From: Treponema sp. UBA3662
GTDB lineage: Bacteria; Spirochaetota; Spirochaetia; Treponematales; Treponemataceae
Length of the DNA stretch: 32,869 bases
Direction of reading: 5' to 3'
Assembly (NCBI GenBank): GCA_002373205.1
Contig: DFJV01000113.1
Location: 1 to 32,869 of the forward strand
Numbering within the stretch: the stretch's first letter is position 1; the number at the start of each line of letters is the position of its first letter. Positions 24,754-32,227 of the stretch are shown here, one piece after another. Under the pieces are notes generated by a model. The model saw only the letters and a program-made list of their open reading frames with translations, ran no database searches and was not told the origin of the DNA. Made by a program: the position numbers and the translations under genes.

Positions 24754-25961
24754 CTTTAACAGGGCTTGCATCCGCAAACATACGGCGTAAGCCCTTTAGG
24801 ACAGCTGCCCTTCTTGCGCTTATTGCATTGTCGGCGGCTGTTCTTTTTGGTTCACTTATACTCGTCTCTAGCTTAAAATGCGGAATAAAAGGAATCCAGT
24901 CGCGGATAGGTGCAGACCTTATGATTGTTCCCGAAGGCTATGAGGCTAAAATGGAAGGCGTTCTGCTTTCCGGCCAGCCAAGCTATTTTTACATGTCAAA
25001 GGGAATAGAAGACCTTGTCCGCAATGTGGAAGGAGTTCAGCTGGTTACTTCCCAGTTTTATCTTACAAGCCTTAGCGAAAGTTGCTGCGACTTTCCAATC
25101 CAGATAATAGGCTTTGACAGCAATACGGATTTTATAGTAAAGAACTGGGCAAGAAAAAAAGTTTCTGCTTCTGCTGCAAGTACGGGTGAAGTACTTCTTG
25201 CAGGAAGCAACATCACCACGGAAAAAAATAAGGTCACATTCTTTGCAAAGGCGCATGAGATTTCTGCCCGCCTGGAAAAAAGCGGTACCGGCATGGATAA
25301 TGTAATTTATGCCGATTTGCCAACCCTGCAAAAGATGTTTTCTGACGCAAAGGAAAAGGGCTTCGGCTTTATTTCTGACGGAGACACTGCCTCAAAGACC
25401 AGCGTTATTTTTGTAAGGCTCGCATCTGGCTACAAAGCGGACGGCCTTACTCTCAGAATAAAGAGCGCACTTGCAGCAAGTGATTTTGCCTCTGAAAAAA
25501 TCCAGGTGATACAAAGCGAAAGTTTTCTTTCTACTTTTGTGAATAAGCTTTCGTCTTTCCTTATTTTTATTTATGCAAACTGCATTCTTGTTTTTGTAAT
25601 TGCAGTCCTTACCCTTGCCGTTGTTTTCTCTATGTCCATTAACGAGCGCCTAAGGGAATTTTCTATTCTGAGGGTTCTTGGAACAGACCATTCAGGGCTT
25701 AGGAAAATAATTTTTACGGAAGCTGCAATTTTGGGAAGCCTTGGTGCTGTGATAGGCATTTTTGTTGCATCGCTTGTGATTATTCCCTTTAACGTAATCA
25801 TTTCGGAAAAAATAGCTTTGCCTTTTGCAATGGCAAGTCCTGTTAATATTGCAATCTTTGCGGGCATAGTATTTGCCCTTTCCCTTTGCTCATGCCTTGT
25901 TGCTTCGGCCTTTAGCGCCGTGCGTATTTCCAATTTTGAAATTTATGGGGGCGCAAAATGA
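24738..25961 (+). CDS. FtsX/MacB-like ABC transporter permease
   Basis: This 407-residue protein has one N-terminal transmembrane helix (about residues 17-42), a large extracytoplasmic domain, and three C-terminal helices (about 290-400). That is the FtsX/MacB/LolC topology. INERLREFSILRVLGTDHSGLRKIIFTEAAILG is the typical cytoplasmic coupling segment. The start is taken at ATG 24738, inside the small DUF4418-like gene; longer reading would begin within that gene. It overlaps its ATPase as ATGA. Such proteins export substrates or work mechanically on the envelope; a role in this locus is not evident from sequence. Confidence 0.86.
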   Translation: MEKALTLTGLASANIRRKPFRTAALLALIALSAAVLFGSLILVSSLKCGIKGIQSRIGADLMIVPEGYEAKMEGVLLSGQPSYFYMSKGIEDLVRNVEGVQLVTSQFYLTSLSESCCDFPIQIIGFDSNTDFIVKNWARKKVSASAASTGEVLLAGSNITTEKNKVTFFAKAHEISARLEKSGTGMDNVIYADLPTLQKMFSDAKEKGFGFISDGDTASKTSVIFVRLASGYKADGLTLRIKSALAASDFASEKIQVIQSESFLSTFVNKLSSFLIFIYANCILVFVIAVLTLAVVFSMSINERLREFSILRVLGTDHSGLRKIIFTEAAILGSLGAVIGIFVASLVIIPFNVIISEKIALPFAMASPVNIAIFAGIVFALSLCSCLVASAFSAVRISNFEIYGGAK

Positions 25962-26635
25962 TAGACATACGTAACCTTACAAAAACATTTTCTACGCCTA
26001 GGGGAAAAATAACCGTTCTTGACAACTTTAGCCTTAGGGTGCAGGACGGAACTTTTCTTGGAATATCAGGAAAATCTGGTGCGGGAAAATCAACCCTGCT
26101 TTCCATAATTGCAGGACTTCAAAAACCTGATTCTGGAAAGGTTATTATAGGAACTTCTAGTGGCAATGGGGATACGGATATATTCGCGCTGAAGGACAAG
26201 GAGCTTTCTTTATTCAGGAACAGCAACATTGGTTTTGTTTCCCAGGAACAGAGCTTTTTGGAAAACCTTACAGTCTTTGACAACGTAAGGCTTCCGTATT
26301 TTATAGGCTTGGGCAGAAGGAATGCGCGTGTCCAGCTTAATCTAATCAATGCGCGCGCAAAAGAACTTCTTGAAAATCTTGGCATAGCACATCTTTCGCA
26401 AAGCTACCCCAGGGACCTTTCCGGTGGAGAAAACCACAGGGTTCTTGTAGCCAGGGCACTTGCAAACAATCCTGATATTATACTTGCCGATGAACCAACG
26501 GAATCCGTAGACAGTGAGCGGACGGAAGGTATTGTAAAAATATTTCGATCCCTTGCAGATAGCGGTAAAACCGTAATCCTTGTTAGCCACGACAGTCAGG
26601 TTCTAAAAAGCTGTGACAGTGTAGAAGCCATATAA
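25958..26635 (+). CDS. LolD/MacB-type ABC ATPase
   Basis: This 225-residue ATPase has Walker A GKSGAGKS, Q-loop GFVSQEQSF, signature LSGGENHRVLVARAL, Walker B IILADEPTESVD and switch LVSHDSQ. It partners the FtsX-like permease with which it overlaps. It is the last plus-strand gene of the long accessory run, and a strong terminator follows. Confidence 0.92.
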   Translation: MIDIRNLTKTFSTPRGKITVLDNFSLRVQDGTFLGISGKSGAGKSTLLSIIAGLQKPDSGKVIIGTSSGNGDTDIFALKDKELSLFRNSNIGFVSQEQSFLENLTVFDNVRLPYFIGLGRRNARVQLNLINARAKELLENLGIAHLSQSYPRDLSGGENHRVLVARALANNPDIILADEPTESVDSERTEGIVKIFRSLADSGKTVILVSHDSQVLKSCDSVEAI

Positions 26636-26636
26636 A

Positions 26637-26690
26637 AAGCCGGGACTCAAATTAAACTGAGCGCCCCGGCTTATACTTTTTATTTTTTTT
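26637..26690. terminator. Bidirectional rho-independent terminator
   Basis: The stem AAGCCGGG/CCCCGGCTT, with an inner CTCA/TGAG pair, is followed on the plus strand by a T-rich run (TTTTTATTTTTTTT) and on the minus strand by CTTTTTATA. It separates the converging ABC ATPase and the PLP enzyme gene. Confidence 0.88.
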
Positions 26691-26711
26691 GTTTTTAAAT
26701 TTGTTTAATTT

Positions 26712-27941
26712 TTAATTTAAAGCCTGTTCCAAATCTGCAATTAAATCATCTGCATTTTCTATTCCGACTGAGAGTCGGAGAGTTGAAGGTGTTATTCCGT
26801 TCTTTAGTCGGATCTCTTCCGGAACGTCTGCATGGGTCTGGGTTGTGGGGTAGGTGATTAGCGTCTCCACACCGCCAAGGCTTTCTGCATACATAATCAA
26901 CTTTACCTTGTTGAGAACTGAAATTGCGTGCTCTGTTGTATATGTCTGGAAGGTGATCATTGCACCAAAACCGCGTGCCTGCTTTTTCATTGTTTCATGG
27001 CCAGGGTGTTCTGTAAGCCCGGGGTAAATTACTTTTGTAACTGACTTTTGTGTCTTTAGCCATTGCGCAATTTTAGAGGCATTTTCTTGCGCGCGCTCCA
27101 TGCGGATAGAAAGGGTTTTTATTCCACGGAGGACGAGCCAACTGTCGAACGGAGCAAGACCTGCACCTGTCGTCTTAATCAAAAAGCGGAGTTTTTCCTG
27201 AATGTCAGTTCTGTTGGTTACGATGAATCCTGCAAGGGTGTCGTTGTGGCCTGCAAGATATTTTGTTCCCGAATGAACAACTATATCTGCTCCAAGTGCA
27301 AGAGGATTTTGAAAGTACGGTGTCATAAAGGTATTATCAACAATCAGAAGAAGTCCGTGTTTTTTTGCGAAGGCAGCAATTTCAGCGATGTCGGTAATGT
27401 TCATCATTGGATTTGTAGGAGTTTCAATGTAAATTGCTTTTGTCTTTGAAGTAATAAGCGGTTCAAGATTTTCTGAAGCACAATTTACACGGGTAAAGCT
27501 GATTCCGTTTTTAATGTTTACATTGTCGAATAAACGGATTGTTCCGCCGTAAAGATCTGAGTCGGCAATTATATGATCACCGGGGTTGAATAATTCCATT
27601 AAAAGAGAAATCGCTGCCATACCAGAAGAAAGGGCAAGGGCATCGATTCCACCTTCGAGCTGGCAGACGATTTTTTCGAGTTGTTCGCGTGTCGGGTTCT
27701 GGAGGCGGGAATAATCAAAGCCAGTGCTCTTGCCTGCACCCGGATGTGCATAAGTTGCAGTCTGATAGATTGGATAGCTTACAGCTCCGTAATGATTGTT
27801 TTCCGGCTTAAAACTGTTGCAGCCAATTCTGTGGCAGGTGTGGTTTATAAAACTTGGACATATTCCTTCTTTTGAACATGTTCCTGCATCAATTGCATCT
27901 TTATCTAAGTGAATGCATTTTGTTTCTATTGATAAAGGCAT
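26712..27941 (-). CDS. Cys/Met-metabolism PLP enzyme (MetB/MetC/MetY family)
   Basis: This 409-residue trans-sulfuration-family PLP enzyme has YSRLQNPTREQLEKI, SSGMAAIS, a PLP lysine in HSGTKYLAGHND, and SLGGVETLITYPTTQTHADVP near the C-terminus. The family includes cystathionine gamma-synthase, gamma/beta-lyases and O-acetylhomoserine sulfhydrylase; the sequence does not decide between them. It has an unusual N-terminal region with Cys9, Cys22, Cys28, Cys36 and Cys41. The ATG at 27941 has a good AGGAGAA site; an earlier ATG is less likely. It is downstream of nifH and the Cys-rich NifX-like gene, which places thiol or homocysteine chemistry directly after the reductase. Confidence 0.87.
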   Translation of the reverse strand: MPLSIETKCIHLDKDAIDAGTCSKEGICPSFINHTCHRIGCNSFKPENNHYGAVSYPIYQTATYAHPGAGKSTGFDYSRLQNPTREQLEKIVCQLEGGIDALALSSGMAAISLLMELFNPGDHIIADSDLYGGTIRLFDNVNIKNGISFTRVNCASENLEPLITSKTKAIYIETPTNPMMNITDIAEIAAFAKKHGLLLIVDNTFMTPYFQNPLALGADIVVHSGTKYLAGHNDTLAGFIVTNRTDIQEKLRFLIKTTGAGLAPFDSWLVLRGIKTLSIRMERAQENASKIAQWLKTQKSVTKVIYPGLTEHPGHETMKKQARGFGAMITFQTYTTEHAISVLNKVKLIMYAESLGGVETLITYPTTQTHADVPEEIRLKNGITPSTLRLSVGIENADDLIADLEQALN

Positions 27942-27995
27942 TAAATTCTCCTGTATGTACCTGTCATTGCCGGGCAAGCCCTAATATGACAGTCA

Positions 27996-28418
27996 TTAGA
28001 ACTTCAAGTAATAGGCGGCAAGTTTTTCCAAAGCTTCGTCTATTGGAAGCTCTACGTCGAATACGCTTACCGCATTGCGCTCAAACTGTCGGCGGACATT
28101 CTGTCCAAATTGGGCGGCAACTATTGCACGGCAGTCAAGCAGTCCTTCTACTAAAGGAGACAGGGGGCCGCTTGCACCTCCGCATCCACCGCCACAACCG
28201 CTTCCGCAGCCAAATCCTCCGCCGCATCCTGCACCTCCGCCGGGAATGCATTCTGAATCAGCACTGCTTTCCTTTTCTTCCTGCTTGGGGGCATCTCGGC
28301 TTTCTACAAGCTCAAAGCCCTTATCTTTGAGTTCATAGATATAAAACTTTTCTGCCTTGCCAAAATGCAGGTCTATGTTTTTTCCGTCAGACGAAGCTAA
28401 TGCAACCTTAAGGCTCAT
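27996..28418 (-). CDS. NifX/NafY-like cofactor-binding protein with Cys/Gly-rich insert
   Basis: This 140-residue protein of the dinitrogenase iron-molybdenum cofactor family has KVALASSDGKNIDLHFGKAEKFYIYEL at the start and DCRAIVAAQFGQNVRRQFERNAV near the end. Such proteins carry NifB-derived clusters to apo-enzyme. Between the two halves lies a glycine- and cysteine-rich stretch (residues 57-80: Cys57, 65, 71, 75, 79) that is not usual for the family and could bind metal. It lies between nifH and the PLP enzyme gene in one apparent transcript. Confidence 0.85.
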   Translation of the reverse strand: MSLKVALASSDGKNIDLHFGKAEKFYIYELKDKGFELVESRDAPKQEEKESSADSECIPGGGAGCGGGFGCGSGCGGGCGGASGPLSPLVEGLLDCRAIVAAQFGQNVRRQFERNAVSVFDVELPIDEALEKLAAYYLKF

Positions 28419-28446
28419 ACAATCTCCTCTTTTGTTACCCCAATCT

Positions 28447-28528
28447 CGGGGGCGTTACGGGGGGAACCCCCGTAGAGGGGGTAGCGTAAGACCGCAACGC
28501 GGGCTGTAGCGAGGGGGAGACTTCCCCC
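28447..28528 (+). repeat. GC-rich palindromic element, copy E (intergenic)
   Basis: This is a more diverged copy (GGGGGCGTTACGGGGGGAAC, CCCCCGTAGAGGGGGTAGCG, then GAGGGGGAGACTTCCCCC). It lies between nifH and the Cys-rich NifX-like gene, so it would be in the leader between two genes of the same transcript. The rest of this 183-bp gap shows no gene. Confidence 0.8.
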
Positions 28529-28601
28529 ACCGGATAAATGGGGATATTCGCGGCAAGCACGAGCGTGTGCAGTTTGAAGCCGGCTTTCCCCACTTTAAAA
28601 A

Positions 28602-29453
28602 CTAAATCTTGTAGTCGTCTTCAAGTGCGTCCATGAGGCCGTATTCAAGAAGGATCTGCTCAAGGCGTTCCTGAGTCATTGGAGTAGGAATTGTAAAGTT
28701 TTTGTTGTTGATTACAGCTTCGGCGAGGTTGCGGTATTCCTGTGCCTGTGCAGAATCGGGCTTGTATTCGATTACTGTCTTGCGGTTGATTTCTGCGCGC
28801 TGAACGATGTTGTCGCGGGGAACAAAATACAAGAGCTGGGTTCCGAGTTCCTTGCTGAATGCACGCAGCAGGTCAAGCTCGCGGTCTACGTTGCGGCTGT
28901 TGCAGATGATTCCTCCGAGACGGACTCCACCGGCCTTTGCATAGCGGCTTATACCCTTGGCAATATTGTTTGCGGCATAGAGGGCCATCATTTCTCCGGA
29001 AGCTACGATGTAAATTTCCTTGGCTTTACCTTCGCGGATTGGCATTGCAAAGCCACCGCATACTACGTCTCCAAGTACGTCGTAGAAAACAAAGTCAAGG
29101 TCGTCTGTATAAGCGCCAAGGTTTTCCAGCATGCTGATGGATGTGATGATTCCGCGTCCTGCGCAGCCAACTCCTGGTTCTGGACCGCCGGATTCAACGC
29201 AGCGTGTCCCGCCAAATCCTGTTCTCATGATGCGGTCAAGTTCTACGTTTTCGCCTTCGTCGCGGATTGTGTCCAAAACAGTTTTCTGTGCAAGGCCGCC
29301 AAGCAAAAGACGGGTTGAGTCTGCCTTTGGATCGCAGCCTACGACCATTACCTTTTTTCCGTGCTCTACAAGTCCTGCAGTCAAGTTCTGCGTGGTCGTG
29401 GATTTTCCGATTCCACCCTTTCCGTAAATAGCAATCTGCCTAATCTCTGCCAT
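28602..29453 (-). CDS. nifH: NifH-type nitrogenase-like reductase (Fe protein)
   Basis: This 283-residue homodimeric Fe protein uses ATP to deliver low-potential electrons to component 1. It has the P-loop GKGGIGKS (residues 11-18), [4Fe-4S] ligands Cys97 (GVGCAGRG) and Cys132 (VLGDVVCGGFAMP), and Arg100, all at the standard NifH positions. It is the only Fe-protein gene in the window and therefore probably serves both component-1 pairs. A strong promoter with two operators precedes it. By sequence it looks close to conventional NifH, unlike the divergent component 1, so it may also help load cofactor. It could equally be named marH or nflH if the system is a group IV reductase. Confidence 0.93.
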   Translation of the reverse strand: MAEIRQIAIYGKGGIGKSTTTQNLTAGLVEHGKKVMVVGCDPKADSTRLLLGGLAQKTVLDTIRDEGENVELDRIMRTGFGGTRCVESGGPEPGVGCAGRGIITSISMLENLGAYTDDLDFVFYDVLGDVVCGGFAMPIREGKAKEIYIVASGEMMALYAANNIAKGISRYAKAGGVRLGGIICNSRNVDRELDLLRAFSKELGTQLLYFVPRDNIVQRAEINRKTVIEYKPDSAQAQEYRNLAEAVINNKNFTIPTPMTQERLEQILLEYGLMDALEDDYKI

Positions 29454-29505
29454 CTTTTTGCTCCTTTGCGCGGTTTTATTCCGCCTGCCTTTGTATTTTT
29501 ATATA

Positions 29506-29570
29506 AAAACCTATTTGTTTGCTAGGTAATTAGACTATATATTTATTTTCCTAGTTAGTCAATAGGTTTT
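29506..29570 (-). promoter_or_regulatory. nifH promoter with two operators
   Basis: On the minus strand TTGACT (29562-29557), a 17-bp spacer and TATAGT (29539-29534) form the promoter. Operator copies lie at 29546-29570 (core TCCTAGT-tagtc-AATAGGT), over the -35, and at 29506-29530 (core ACCTATT-tgttt-GCTAGGT), over the start site. Their starts are 40 bp apart, almost the same as the 41 bp at 9332/9373. Confidence 0.85.
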
Positions 29571-29605
29571 ATGTACATATTTTGCTTATTTTTGCCTGTT
29601 TTTGA

Positions 29606-29980
29606 TTAGAAAAGTCCCTGTATCCGGTTGTACTCCCAGACCTTTAGGATTGCATCGTCTATTGTGCCTGGAAGTTCCATTGGTGTAATTCCCCTTGCGG
29701 TAAGTGATGCTGCAGCTCCGCCACCGATTCTTGATGCGATGACGTAGCGGCAGTCCTCCAACTGCTCTGTGCTTTTTTCCATTTCTGGTATTATGTGCTT
29801 TCCGTCCATGCAGACTGGTTTAGCTTTTCTTTCTTCCAAAAAGTCGTAGCCTTCATCGTCTTTTATTGTATAGACAAAAAACTTTTCTGCCCTGCCGTAG
29901 TGAATGTTTACGCTTTCTCCGTCTGTGCTGGCAAAGGCTGCTTTGTATGTAACTGCGCTTGCTTCTTTGTTTTTAGCCAT
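29606..29980 (-). CDS. NifX/NifB-C-terminal-like cofactor carrier
   Basis: This 124-residue protein has the dinitrogenase cofactor-binding fold (YKAAFASTDGESVNIHYGRAEKFFVYTI; DCRYVIASRIGGGAAASLTARGITPMEL). It overlaps the radical SAM gene by 8 bases. Many NifB proteins have this domain fused at their C-terminus; here it is separate but coupled. It probably accepts or stores the cluster made by the radical SAM protein. It lacks the Cys-rich insert seen in the paralogue at 27996. Confidence 0.86.
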   Translation of the reverse strand: MAKNKEASAVTYKAAFASTDGESVNIHYGRAEKFFVYTIKDDEGYDFLEERKAKPVCMDGKHIIPEMEKSTEQLEDCRYVIASRIGGGAAASLTARGITPMELPGTIDDAILKVWEYNRIQGLF

Positions 29981-30851
29981 GAGAGAAATTCTCCTTTATT
30001 TCCTTGCTGCCGAATTTCTGGTAAAGGACTTTTGAATATTCCGTGCGTCCTGGAACACCCACCGCGTCTGCCCGGCAGTGGTTGCAGTGAAGGAAGAGCT
30101 CTATGTATGGCATTGCCATAGCCCTTGCCGCGTGAATCTCTTGGCATGTTGGAGCGTTTTCGCCCGCAAGTTTTGCAGTTGGTATTAGCGGTATGATGTT
30201 ATATCTTTTTGCCCCTGCCGCTGCGACCGTTTTTGCAATTTCTGCTATGTGGTTTCCGTTTATGCGGGGAACAAGCACTGTGTTCACTTTTATTGTGATT
30301 CCTGAAGCTGCAATTTTTCTTATTCCCTCCAATTGGTTTTGAATAAGGATTTTTGCACCTTCAATGCCCTCTATCTTTTTGCCTTTCCAGATGATGTAGT
30401 CGTTAAGCTGGGCTTCTATTTCCGGGTCTACTGCATTTACTGTTACGGTAAGGCTGTCTATTCCTGCTTTTATAACTTCTTCAGCACGCTCTGCAAGAAG
30501 GAGTCCGTTTGTGCTCATGCACTTTATAAGGCTGGGGAATTCCTTTCCTATAAGGTTGAAGGTTTTTATTGCATTGTCGCTTGCCAAAGTGTCGCCTGGT
30601 CCTGCAATCCCCGCTACCTTTATTTCCGGGCTTATCTCAAGCGCCTTTTTGATAAGGGGGATTGTTTCTTCAGGCTTTAAAACTTTTGAGGTTACGCCAG
30701 GACGGTTTTCTGTGTCGTTCAAACTTCTTTCGCAAAACCTGCATGCTATGTTGCAACCGGGACATACCGGCAGGTGAATGCGGCCTGATGTTGCTCCGTG
30801 GCTTCCGAAGCATGGATGGTTCTGTGAAAGTTCAGAAAATGGTCTTGGCAT
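29973..30851 (-). CDS. nifB: NifB-type radical SAM cofactor-assembly protein
   Basis: NifB inserts carbide and fuses two Fe-S clusters to give the core of nitrogenase-type cofactors. This 292-residue version has the NifB-specific HPCFGS, the radical SAM motif CNIACRFC, AGPGDTL, STNGL, TVTVNAVDP and the C-terminal CNHCRADAVG. Its presence argues that the component-1 proteins carry a NifB-derived complex cluster, unlike protochlorophyllide reductase or CfbCD. It lacks the fused NifX domain. A GAGG ribosome site precedes the start; the upstream cysK ends 11 bases before. In a group IV reductase cluster it would be called marB. Confidence 0.9.
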   Translation of the reverse strand: MPRPFSELSQNHPCFGSHGATSGRIHLPVCPGCNIACRFCERSLNDTENRPGVTSKVLKPEETIPLIKKALEISPEIKVAGIAGPGDTLASDNAIKTFNLIGKEFPSLIKCMSTNGLLLAERAEEVIKAGIDSLTVTVNAVDPEIEAQLNDYIIWKGKKIEGIEGAKILIQNQLEGIRKIAASGITIKVNTVLVPRINGNHIAEIAKTVAAAGAKRYNIIPLIPTAKLAGENAPTCQEIHAARAMAMPYIELFLHCNHCRADAVGVPGRTEYSKVLYQKFGSKEIKENFSHG

Positions 30852-30862
30852 ATTGCACCTCT

Positions 30863-31801
30863 TTAGTTGTCGCTGAACAAAGGAGTTGAAAGGTACCTGT
30901 CTCCTGAATCTGGAAGAAGTACTACGATTGTCTTTCCCTTGTTTTCCGGGCGGTTTGCAAGGATGCTTGCTGCCTTGAGTGCGGCACCGCTTGAAATTCC
31001 AACGAGAATGCCTTCGCTTGTTGCAAACTTTTTGCCTTCTGCAAAAGCGTCGTCGTTTTCTATTGCGATGATTTCGTCATAAACTTTTGTGTTAAGGACG
31101 TCTGGTACAAAGCCTGCACCGATTCCCTGAATCTTGTGTGCGCCTGCTGTTCCTTTTGAAAGGACTGGGCTTGTGGCTGGTTCAACTGCAACGATTTTTA
31201 CGTTGGGGTTCTTTTCCTTAAGGTATTCGCCTACGCCGGTAAGTGTTCCGCCTGTTCCAACGCCTGCTACAAAGATGTCAACCTTTCCGTCTGTCTGTTC
31301 CCAGATTTCAGGGCCTGTTGTCTTTTTGTGGGCTGCCGGGTTTGCCGGGTTTACGAACTGTCCGGGGATTATGCTTCCCGGTGTTGCTGCGTGGAGCTCT
31401 TCTGCTTTTGCAATTGCTCCCTTCATTCCTTTTGCGCCTTCCGTAAGGACTATTTCTGCACCGTAAGCTTTGAGCAGGTTGCGACGTTCAACGCTCATTG
31501 TGTCTGGAAGGGTAAGGATTGCGTGGTAGCCTTTTGCGGCTGCTACTGCGGCAAGTCCAATGCCTGTGTTACCGCTTGTTGGCTCGATGATTGTGGCACC
31601 TGGCTTTAGGATGCCTTTTGCCTCTGCGTCTTCAATCATGGCAAGTGCGATTCTGTCTTTTACGCTTCCTGCCGGATTTAGGTATTCTAGCTTTGCAAGG
31701 ATTGTTGCTCCGGAAACTCCTGCCTTCTTTGAATAGCCGTTAAGCTGCAAAAGCGGTGTTTTTCCAATCAATTCCAAGGAACTCTGTTTGATGTCTGCCA
31801 T
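30863..31801 (-). CDS. cysK: Cysteine synthase (O-acetylserine sulfhydrylase)
   Basis: This standard CysK of 312 residues makes cysteine from O-acetylserine and sulfide. It has PLP lysine NPAGSVKDR, TSGNTGIG, LPDTMSVERR, HKIQGIGAGFVP and GISSGAA. The start at 31801 (MADIKQSS) is chosen because it has an AGGAG site; the open frame extends upstream through the promoter and operators. It leads the cysK-nifB-nifX transcript and would supply cysteine for the Fe-S clusters. It is also the natural CymR partner, since Bacillus CymR represses as a complex with CysK. Confidence 0.94.
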   Translation of the reverse strand: MADIKQSSLELIGKTPLLQLNGYSKKAGVSGATILAKLEYLNPAGSVKDRIALAMIEDAEAKGILKPGATIIEPTSGNTGIGLAAVAAAKGYHAILTLPDTMSVERRNLLKAYGAEIVLTEGAKGMKGAIAKAEELHAATPGSIIPGQFVNPANPAAHKKTTGPEIWEQTDGKVDIFVAGVGTGGTLTGVGEYLKEKNPNVKIVAVEPATSPVLSKGTAGAHKIQGIGAGFVPDVLNTKVYDEIIAIENDDAFAEGKKFATSEGILVGISSGAALKAASILANRPENKGKTIVVLLPDSGDRYLSTPLFSDN

Positions 31802-31838
31802 AGTATTTCTCCTAATAAGGGCTTTTGGCCGGTGTTTA

Positions 31839-31910
31839 GATACCCACTCGATTGGTAGGTTACTCTTAAGGAGAATATACCGCCTATTACCTATCGTGTC
31901 AATAGGTAAT
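31839..31910 (-). promoter_or_regulatory. cysK promoter with two operators
   Basis: On the minus strand TTGACA (31902-31897), a 17-bp spacer and TATATT (31879-31874) form a near-consensus promoter. Operators lie at 31886-31910 (core ACCTATC-gtgtc-AATAGGT), over the -35, and at 31839-31863 (core ACCCACT-cgatt-GGTAGGT), just past the start site. Confidence 0.85.
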
Positions 31911-31960
31911 AAGTCTTTTTGTAGAAGATATGTGCAAATCTTAATGAAAACTGACAAAAG

Positions 31961-32116
31961 CAAATATTAACACGAAAGCACTTCCATTCCCGGCAGTAAA
32001 CGCATCAAAAAAGCCGAGCGCGGATATAAGGTATCTGACTCACTTCGTTCGCACCGCGCAAATGCTTTTTTGCTGCGTTTCCCGCCTCCATTCCAGTGCT
32101 TTCTTAACATATTTTT
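31961..32116. repeat. Imperfect long inverted repeat (MITE-like element)
   Basis: Two arms of about 50-55 bp pair imperfectly around a centre near 32038. The left arm includes AAAGCACTTCC, AAACGCATCAAAAAAGCC and GCGCGG; the right arm includes CCGCGC, GCTTTTTTGCTGCGTTT and CAGTGCTTT. It lies in the 426-bp gap between cysK and asnB with no coding sequence. It could be a non-autonomous mobile element or a large RNA hairpin. Outside it, 32117-32227 shows nothing recognisable. Confidence 0.65.
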
Positions 32117-32227
32117 GCATTACGATTATTGAAAATCTGCACTTGCCTTCTACATTCATTGGGGTGAAAGGTGCAAAATAGTGGCTGCGGGGAGTCTTCT
32201 TTTGCACATTGGAGTTTAGGCTTATGT

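Noticed and set aside
31802..31963. N-terminal extension of CysK upstream of 31801
   Set aside because: The frame is open, but this stretch holds the promoter and both operators. The MADIKQSS start has a good AGGAG site and gives the normal CysK length.
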